Below are positions 57,161-64,000 of a stretch of DNA of 64,000 bases, piece after piece (the stretch's first letter is position 1; each line of letters begins with the position of its first letter). Both the position numbers and the translations under genes were made by a program. The notes beneath the pieces were generated by a model that was not told the origin of the DNA, ran no database searches, and saw nothing but the letters and a program-made list of their open reading frames with translations. The stretch spans positions 8,181,460 through 8,245,459 of the forward strand of contig NC_087083.1 in assembly GCF_026151205.1 (NCBI RefSeq). The letters are read 5' to 3'. This DNA is from Bolinopsis microptera (lineage: Eukaryota > Ctenophora > Tentaculata > Lobata > Bolinopsidae).

Positions 57161-60100
57161 ATGGCTACGGTTTTCGTCAAGTTGACTTTTTTGTTGATTG
57201 TTTTTGAGCTGACTGCTGCAAATGACTGCAATCTTTCCAAAAACAAAATGAAAAAGATGGTAAAGAAGTACAAAAAGAAATGTCTCAATCTTGGTAAGAC
57301 TCCCCCAGCTATAACTACGTTTTTATAAGTAAAACTAAAGCACACTGCATGTACACAGGTTATTCGGATTTCAGTTGCGAGCCAGAGTAGTACAGGAGCA
57401 AGGAGGGGGCATTTTCATGGCACGTGATTATATAATTATAAACATTACAAAAATCCGAAATTTTCGCAGAAAAAAAGCGAACGGGGCCGGCGGGGAAGCC
57501 GTAGAAAGTGATCCCATTATGACAAATGTTGTTACTCATTTAACATTTTTAAACTACTTCTTTAATTTAGTCCGATATAGAAATTGAAATTTACTGAAAT
57601 TAAAAAGTAGACATATCCAGGATAATATGTTTGTAGTGGAATGCGTTTGGGAAAATATTTGATTGAACTTTGAGTTGAACAAACTGTTCACGGACGAACT
57701 TAATATTTGGACGGTCATAAGTATGATTGTTAACTAGTAGTACTAGTAGTACTAATATAATAGGGGTCATTCACATATTACGTAACCAGCCGAAGGGAAG
57801 GGGGGTTTCCAAATGCTTACGGTTGATTACGGGGCCGGGGGGTTTGGTCATTGATTACATAATCAACATTTTCTTTTTACCCTCTAGAAGTAATAGTAAG
57901 TAGTTTAGAAGGTGCTTGGCTGGATATCATAACAATGATTTCGGCTCATCATGATCAGGGTAGCATGAAACGCAGTGAAAATTGTTTTCTAGGGAAAAAG
58001 TCAAGGAAGGGGGGTCAGGCCATGATAGAGTGGCGGTTTTTTTTTTCGATTTTGTTGAGGAAAATACTGTTGTAATGCTTATTTAATAAAAATAAGGATG
58101 GTTGAAGTTTTACCGAAAATGGACTTGACCCATCAACGAAAATCGCTAATAAAAAACTAACAAATTACAACAATCCAGTGTGTTAGGGAGCCGCTCAAAC
58201 TGTTTACTAATTGATCTTCCAAGCCTAAGGGGCGCCCTGTTGTTCCCGTGATCATGTATGCAAAAATGTACGACCGAGGTCACGTAATGAAGCCCCTAAC
58301 TGAACTGCGGGCCTAATTGCCTGTTTTCGATTTAACGAGGTACCATTACCAACATCTTATCATAGTTGTACAATCTTTCTCGTCGTAAACTTTTGGCATT
58401 CTCGCATTTGATATATCCTTCACATAATTCTAACAGGATAAGGGCTGACAGATGTTTAAGTTTAACTTTAAATGTGTAGTGTATAATATAACATATAGTA
58501 AACCGATCACCATTTATCTCAACATAGCTGCTCGAAAGTTGTGTAAACCTCATTAAATCGAAAACAGGCAATTAGGCCCGCAGTTCAGTTAGGGGCTTCA
58601 TTACGTGACCTCGGTCGTACATTTTTGCATACATGATCACGGGAACAACAGGGCGCCCCTTAGGCTTGGAAGATCAATTAGTAAACAGTTTGAGCGGCTC
58701 CCTAACACACTGGATTGTTGTAATTTGTTAGTTTTTTATTAGCGATTTTCGTTGATGGGTCAAGTCCATTTTCGGTAAAACTTCAACCATCCTTATTTTT
58801 ATTAAATAAGCATTACAACAGTATTTTCCTCAACAAAATCGAAAAAAACCCGCCACTCTAGGCCATGATTACGTAATATTGCTGTGAGGAGGCCGGGCCA
58901 GGGGGGTTGGGTCTTGATTACGGTTTTTTACGGAGGGGGAAGGGGGTAAAAATTGCTAAAATAGTGATTACGTAATATGTGAACGACCCGATACTACACT
59001 GACACAATCAGAATCCAAATTCCATGGTAATCTCGTCGAATAAATTCCGATATTTAGATTATATATTAGATTATTAGGTTGTAGGTAGTTCCCTCCAAGT
59101 CCACCAGCCTATCGAACAATTTTATTTTAAATAATACACTCAACACTGTACTCAGGATTTACCTCAAACCTTGGGTGTGCTTCCTCATCTGCATTGAAAT
59201 TGAAAAAGAAAGGAAAAAAGAAATGTTCTGCTATGGAAAGAAAACTGAAAAGCTGTAACTACGAATGCAAAGGTGAGTAAACACTAAACTTTGCAATATC
59301 CCTTAGTGCTTAGAGACTAGAAGTAGACTAGAGTTAGATTAATGGTGATCATGAAAATTCATGAAAACGATGTACCTCGATTTCAAATGTCGAATCGACC
59401 CGCTAATTGCGACTTAACTGTAGTTTCGGCTGATCCACAAAGTTCACCTAATTGTATACTGTGTAGTTGCTCCAACCAGAGCCCTCTCGCTTGCAGTAGC
59501 GCGCGACCGCCGAAGCGCATCATGCAGTACGCGCAGACACGTACGTCACACATGGCTATACTAATTAACGGATGTTACTCGTCTAAATTTATTCGAAGTA
59601 GCGCGCCGTTTCTTCTCGATCGAGAAATGTGGCCCGATGGCAAGTGCTATGTGCTACGAAGTAGCGCGCGCCGGGCCAGATCATTAACAATGGTCAAGCA
59701 GTAATTAGTATTTTAAACTAATAAAAAATCCATTACAAATTTACAATTTAATTATTTTGACGGATGTTACACTAAACTTACAGTTACTCGTCTAAATTTC
59801 TTCGAAGTACTATTGATTGACGATGTCATGAACCCACCGAGATCGTTGCTCTGCGAAGCATTACCTGGGGACCAAGGACCTCCGGCTATCATGTTCGGCG
59901 AAATGACAGGCTGAGCGCAGCCCAGTGGCAGTAATGCGAAGCAAAGCAACAATCGACGATCGTTGCAAGAATGATCGTTTCAAAAATGATGGAAGCAAGA
60001 ATGCTAGTTCGCGCGGCGCGTCGAAGCGGCGAAGTCCTCGATCCAAGAAGTACTACTACTAGTAGCACGCGCCGCTTTCTAGTTCTCGAAATTTTATGGC

Positions 60101-63100
60101 CCGAGACATGAGGCAAGTACAGTGCTAGGGGCCATAAAAATAAACTTGCTCGGATTTAAAAAATTTTTGTACCATTGTTTTTTAGAGACTGTGAGAATTT
60201 TCACAATACCAAATTTGTCATACTTTTTTGGTAATATCAGTGAGTTTCGCTTGAGTGCTATATTTGATGGTGCGCGGCTTTTGGAGCATAATTAGCTGTA
60301 AAAGTCGCGTAATTTGACCAAATTTGACCAAATTCGTTGATTTTTGTCGTATTATTTGGATATATCTTCAATTCAGTTCCTTAAATGAGATCATTCTGAA
60401 AATTGGCGACGACCTTCCAATAGGGCTTTCACAACTGTCCGAAAAGTTTGGTGGATATCGGAGTTGATATTAATTGACGATGTCAATTCATGGCAGCTCG
60501 GCGCGGCACAGTAGCGCATCTCGCCGATCTAGCCAGAGAAGCCTTATTGAGTGCGCGGCGCGGCACAGTAACGCATCGCGCTACAAAGTTGATATAGTGA
60601 TCAAAATGGGGCAAAATACGCTGCTTTCAGCTGTAACATAATATCTGATAGTTGGATATGCTTTAAACTTTTCGGACACTTTCCTTGTAAGTCTATGAGT
60701 AAGCTTACCAATTTTTGTTGCAATCGGAGGTCGGGAAGGATACTCAATATCTATTTGTTTGAAGAAAATTGTGCTGGCCGAAATTAGCGCTAAAAAACCA
60801 TCCTACAGTCGGCACGCGCGGCTCACTGTCGATGGCGCACTACCTAGTAGCACTGACGCTACGATGTAGTGCTTAAAGTAGCACACGTTGGCGGCACGCC
60901 GGGCTAGTCCATTATATAACAATTACAATGGTCGTATTAAACTTTAATTTCAAGTTCTCGTGATCGTAAGATTTTAAAAGAATTTATACCGCTGGATTAT
61001 TTTATTTTTACATTTTACTTTTAGGCCTAGGGTTATTAATTGCGTCTAAATAGCTCCATAAAATAATTATTATTAATATCCCTAAGTCTAACTAATCCCT
61101 GTAATGTTAATTAGAGTGTCCTACGGTTAGGGGTCGTTCACATATTAACGATTACGCGACGCGACGTAATCAGCCGAAGGAGGGGGGTTTCCAAATGATG
61201 ACGCTTATAGTGTAATTTTGACACAATAGCTATGTGTAAAAATTATAACGGAGGGGGGGAGGGGTAAAACTAAAAATGTTCCAAAAAATGATTACGTAAT
61301 ATGTGAACGACCCCTTATGGGAAATTGTAAATTTTGTACAGCATGAATATGATGCATAAGATTAAACAGGAATTAAATTAAACAGGAATTAAACATGAAA
61401 GTAAGTAAACCCCGATTAACTGCACTTCTATTTGGGCTTTAAACCGCAACTCAAACCCCAAATTACCGCACGGTCATTTACTTTCTCCAAATACGCGGCT
61501 CAACAGTCAACATACATGTACAAATACAATTACGTGAAGACATTATGATTATGTGAACTGTGAAAAACAGATCGCCAATTTACCGCAAACCCCGAATCCA
61601 GAATCACAAATAGTGCTGTTCTTTGCCCCATACTCCACGGTTAATTGGAGTTTTACAATTACTATATAATAAGTATAACAATGTTCATCTGATCAGTTTT
61701 TAAGTTACGTGAAATATAACAGAAATTCATATAACAACTCTTCCTTTCTAAAATCCAGGATTGAAAGTAGACGGTGGCTGGGGAGATTATGGAGATTGGT
61801 CGACATGTTCAGTGGAATGTGGAGGAGGAACACAAAAAAGAACTAGGAACTGCGACAGTCCCCTTCCAGCCAGTGGGGGAGTGGAATGTGAGGGAGATAC
61901 TGAAGAAACACAGAGTTGTAACGAGCAAGCTTGTGCAGGTTAAACCTTTTACAGTTTAATTACTTAATTAATTGTAGTTTTTACAGTTAATTACGTTAAC
62001 TATTTAGCACTGAAGAAACAGGCCATGTGAGCTCCTGATAGAATTATCACTATCAGACACTGCCAACATAAGAACAGTTTTGCTCTTATATAAAATCGTT
62101 CAAAATGTCCACGATTTATTTTATGATATAATTTTTATCAATAATCCCTTAGATTGAAACTATTTCATCTAGGGTCCGGTACAGCTGAAGCATGCGAACA
62201 TAGCGGAATACCTATATCAATAAACTGTGGCGAGGAGATGATAAATATCAAGCATGCGGCCTATGGTGTATACTCCAATGAGAACACTTGTGGACTTTCT
62301 TATGGTGGAGACTGTATCTCAGAAACTTCACTTCAGGTCTGAACTTGTTAACAATATATATATGTGCAAACTTATTTATTGTATTACGTGTATGAATTCA
62401 TTGTAATGGTGTTAGAAAAACTGAGTCAATAATAATCTTTAACCACAAAATTGCTATTCATCATGTTGAGTCAACATTGTTGACACTGACAGTAGATCTC
62501 AAACAATTTCCTCTCTTCAGGCGATGAAGGAACGATGTGATGGAAAGAATTCCTGTGCAGTAGAAGCACTAAACAGTATATTTGGAGATCCTTGTGGTGG
62601 AATTTACAAATACTTAACTGCTACCTGGGAGTGCCATTCAGGTTAAATTTTAAATTATTTATGAAATGTTAAATGACGATTAATTTAACTGCCATATTAA
62701 ACTATTTGCAATATCATCCTGGTAACTGAAAATAAAGAATACAGCCATATTTCGTCGAAATGTTTTCACATATTATTATGAGCTTATTAATGAGACGCGG
62801 TCAGAAAACTAAACTTAGTCTGATTTTAATTCACCAATCCTTTCTAAAATCCAGGATTGAAAGTAGACGGTGGTTGGGGAGATTATGGAGATTGGTCGAC
62901 ATGTTCAGTGGAATGTGGAGGAGGAACACAAAAAAGAACTAGGAACTGCGACAGTCCCCTTCCAGCTAATGGGGGAGCGGAATGTGAGGGAGATACTGAA
63001 GAAATACAGAGTTGTAACGAGCAAGCTTGTGCAGGTTAAACCTTTTACAGTTTAATTAATTGTAGTTTTTACAGTTAATTATGTTAACTATTTAGCACTA

Positions 63101-63720
63101 AAGAAACAGGCCATGAGAGTTCCTGCTCAAATTATCAGACACTGCCATCATAAGAACAGTTTTGCTCTTATAAATCGCTGAAAATGTCCACGATTTATTT
63201 TATATGATATAATTTTTATCAATAATCCCTTAGATTGAAACTATTTCATCTAGGGTCCGGTACAGCTGAAGCATGCGAACATAGCGGAATACCTATATCA
63301 ATCAACTGTGGCGAGGAGATGATAAATATCAAGCATGCGGCCTATGGTGTTTACTCCAATGAGAACACTTGTGGACTTTCTTATGGTGGAGACTGTATCT
63401 CAGAAACTTCACTTCAGGTCTGAACTTGTAAACAATAGATATATGTTTAAACTTATTTACTGTGTTTCGTGTATGTTCATTTTAATGGTGTTGGAAAAAC
63501 TATGTAAATTATAATCCTTGACCACAAAATTGCTATTCATCATGTTGAGTCAAGATTGTTGACACTGACAGTAGATCTCAAACAATTTCCTCTCTTCAGG
63601 CGATGAAGGGACGATGTGATGGAAAGAATTCCTGTGCAGTAGAAGCACTAAACAGTATATTTGGAGATCCTTGTGGTGGAATTTACAAATACTTAACTGC
63701 TACCTGGGAGTGCCATTCAG
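57161..63720 (+). CDS. Secreted TSP1-SUEL lectin protein, 8 exons seen, 3' end outside window
   Basis: Exons 57161-57293, 59156-59272, 61759-61938, 62173-62336, 62521-62641, 62855-63034, 63254-63417 and 63600-63720, all in phase. The start [20 protein letters not shown] is a signal peptide. A short Lys-rich segment with Cys follows ([19 protein letters not shown], then [19 protein letters not shown]). Then come a thrombospondin type-1 repeat ([20 protein letters not shown]), a SUEL/galactose-binding-lectin domain split over two exons ([30 protein letters not shown]), and a near-identical second TSP1 and SUEL. The last codon is split (phase 1), so more exons follow. Expected to be extracellular: SUEL domains bind rhamnose/galactose and TSP1 repeats bind matrix glycans or proteins. 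Role (immune lectin, egg or mucus protein) unknown. Confidence 0.85.
57763..58990. mobile_element. Harbinger-like MITE, copy 3, interrupted by a foldback element
   Basis: Starts ggggtcattcacatattacg and ends attacgtaatatgtgaacga plus cccg. The internal catgattacgtaat and aaccagccgaaggg blocks match the other copies. Without the 833-bp insert and its duplicated 10 bp it would be about 385 bp. It lies in intron 1 of the lectin gene. Confidence 0.7.
58027..58859. mobile_element. Mutator-like foldback element, 833 bp, nested
   Basis: Two long inverted arms, 58027-58341 and 58547-58859, nearly identical over about 313 bp, start AGAGTGGCGG and surround about 205 bp of unique sequence. The 10-bp sequence AGGCCATGAT is duplicated exactly at 58017-58026 and 58860-58869. 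Long terminal inverted repeats with 9-11 bp duplications are characteristic of Mutator-like elements. There is no transposase frame. Confidence 0.85.
59340..60910. repeat. CpG-rich repeat island in a lectin-gene intron
   Basis: Dense gcgcg, tagcgcgcg and ggcgcggcacagtagcgcat motifs (the last twice, about 60500 and 60556) and several tagtagcac modules contrast with the AT-rich surroundings. Parts match 32.2-32.6 kb (atgacaggctgagcgc; gagatcgttgctctgcg). A transposon of unknown class or a composite of several is likely. The overlapping open frames on both strands look fortuitous. Confidence 0.5.
61130..61314. mobile_element. Harbinger-like MITE, copy 4
   Basis: 185-bp element, GGGGTCGTTCACATATTA to TATGTGAACGACCCC, flanked by TTA at 61127-61129 and 61315-61317. 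The best preserved member, located in the intron before the first TSP1 exon. Confidence 0.75.
61742..62700 (+). repeat. Tandem duplication, unit 1 (TSP1 + SUEL exons)
   Basis: Begins tcctttctaaaatccagg and carries one TSP1 exon and two SUEL exons with their introns. It ends at ...gccatattaa. Unit 2 (62838-63779) repeats it at an offset of about 1080-1096 bp, with introns still alignable. Predicted proteins differ by only a few residues (PLPASGGVE versus [17 protein letters not shown] versus AMKGRCDG). Confidence 0.92.
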
Positions 63721-63779
63721 GTTAAATTTTAAATTATTTATAAAATGTTAAATGACGATTAATTTAACTGCCATATTAA
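62838..63779 (+). repeat. Tandem duplication, unit 2 (TSP1 + SUEL exons)
   Basis: Second copy of the preceding unit, with the same splice sites and phases, so it adds a TSP1-SUEL module without breaking the frame. Its right edge is cut at TTAA by a transposon-like sequence; unit 1 has the uninterrupted version. Confidence 0.92.
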
Positions 63780-64000
63780 CCCATTAGGGACGATAGGGTC
63801 GTTTACGACCCACCTTTTCTAGAGGCTATAGAGGACAAACCATAATACTAAACGCAACGAATCTTTCGCACATATGCTCAAAATTTATTGGGCTACATTA
63901 TTGACTTTCCAGTCGAGACCCAATTAATTACTAACAACTAAATAATTAGGCTAATTAGTCGTCATAATTGGAAAATATTTCACTTTACTTCTTGCCTTGA
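63780..64000. mobile_element. piggyBac-like element, left end
   Basis: Immediately after TTAA (63776-63779) the sequence becomes cccattagggacgataggg followed by the short palindrome gggtcgtttacgaccc. In the paralogous unit the same position reads gccatattaaactatttgc without this sequence. TTAA target and C-rich terminus with subterminal palindrome suggest piggyBac. The other end is beyond the window, so class is provisional. Confidence 0.55.

Noticed and set aside
59342-59704. 120-codon frame in the lectin-gene intron
   Set aside because: Lies in the CpG-rich repeat island, shows no domain, and is overlapped by similar frames on the other strand nearby.

Overview
This window looks like nuclear DNA from an animal, most plausibly an aquatic, early-branching invertebrate. 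It is AT-rich, its genes have many short exons with GT-AG introns, and it carries many tandem repeats and short non-autonomous transposons. The proteins are metazoan in type: a two-pore potassium channel, dynactin Arp10, an insulysin-type protease, a type II glycosidase-like protein, and a secreted thrombospondin-1/SUEL-lectin protein. I cannot name the species. No prokaryotic operon, CRISPR array or rRNA was seen; the only tRNA-like sequence is the head of a SINE.

Layout. (1) 391-1456 (+): 3' half of a two-pore (K2P) potassium channel gene. (2) 1895-11106 (-), convergent with it: an 18-exon gene for a type II membrane protein of the GH31 glycosidase / MYORG-like class whose active-site motifs look lost. 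(3) 14460-30593 (-): about 30 exons for a membrane-anchored M16 (insulin-degrading-enzyme-like) zinc protease with an intact HxxEH motif. (4) 31-33.5 kb: intergenic DNA with dispersed repeats. (5) About 33.57-52.36 kb: anomalous sequence with inflated homopolymers, probably poor consensus. It contains two tandem satellite families, A and B, arranged A(-)/B/A(+). (6) 53256-55988 (+): 3' part of ACTR10 (Arp10). (7) 57161-63720 and onward (+): a secreted protein with a basic Cys-containing N-terminus followed by TSP1-SUEL-TSP1-SUEL, the second pair a recent tandem duplicate.

The exons were read by hand from splice sites and reading phase. Most junctions keep phase. Those that do not (GH31 exons 5/6 and 15/16, M16 exons 15/16) are stated.

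The most unusual signal is that many tandem arrays begin at, or include, splice junctions. In the M16 gene the donor of exon 13 is repeated about 14 times in an open 42-bp unit, the acceptor of exon 13 about 4 times, and the acceptor of exon 24 about 15 times. Other notable items are a Mutator-like foldback element nested in a Harbinger-like MITE, a piggyBac-like end whose empty site survives in the paralogous duplicate, a SINE abutting a splice donor, and intronic minisatellites that multiply CRE or E-box palindromes.
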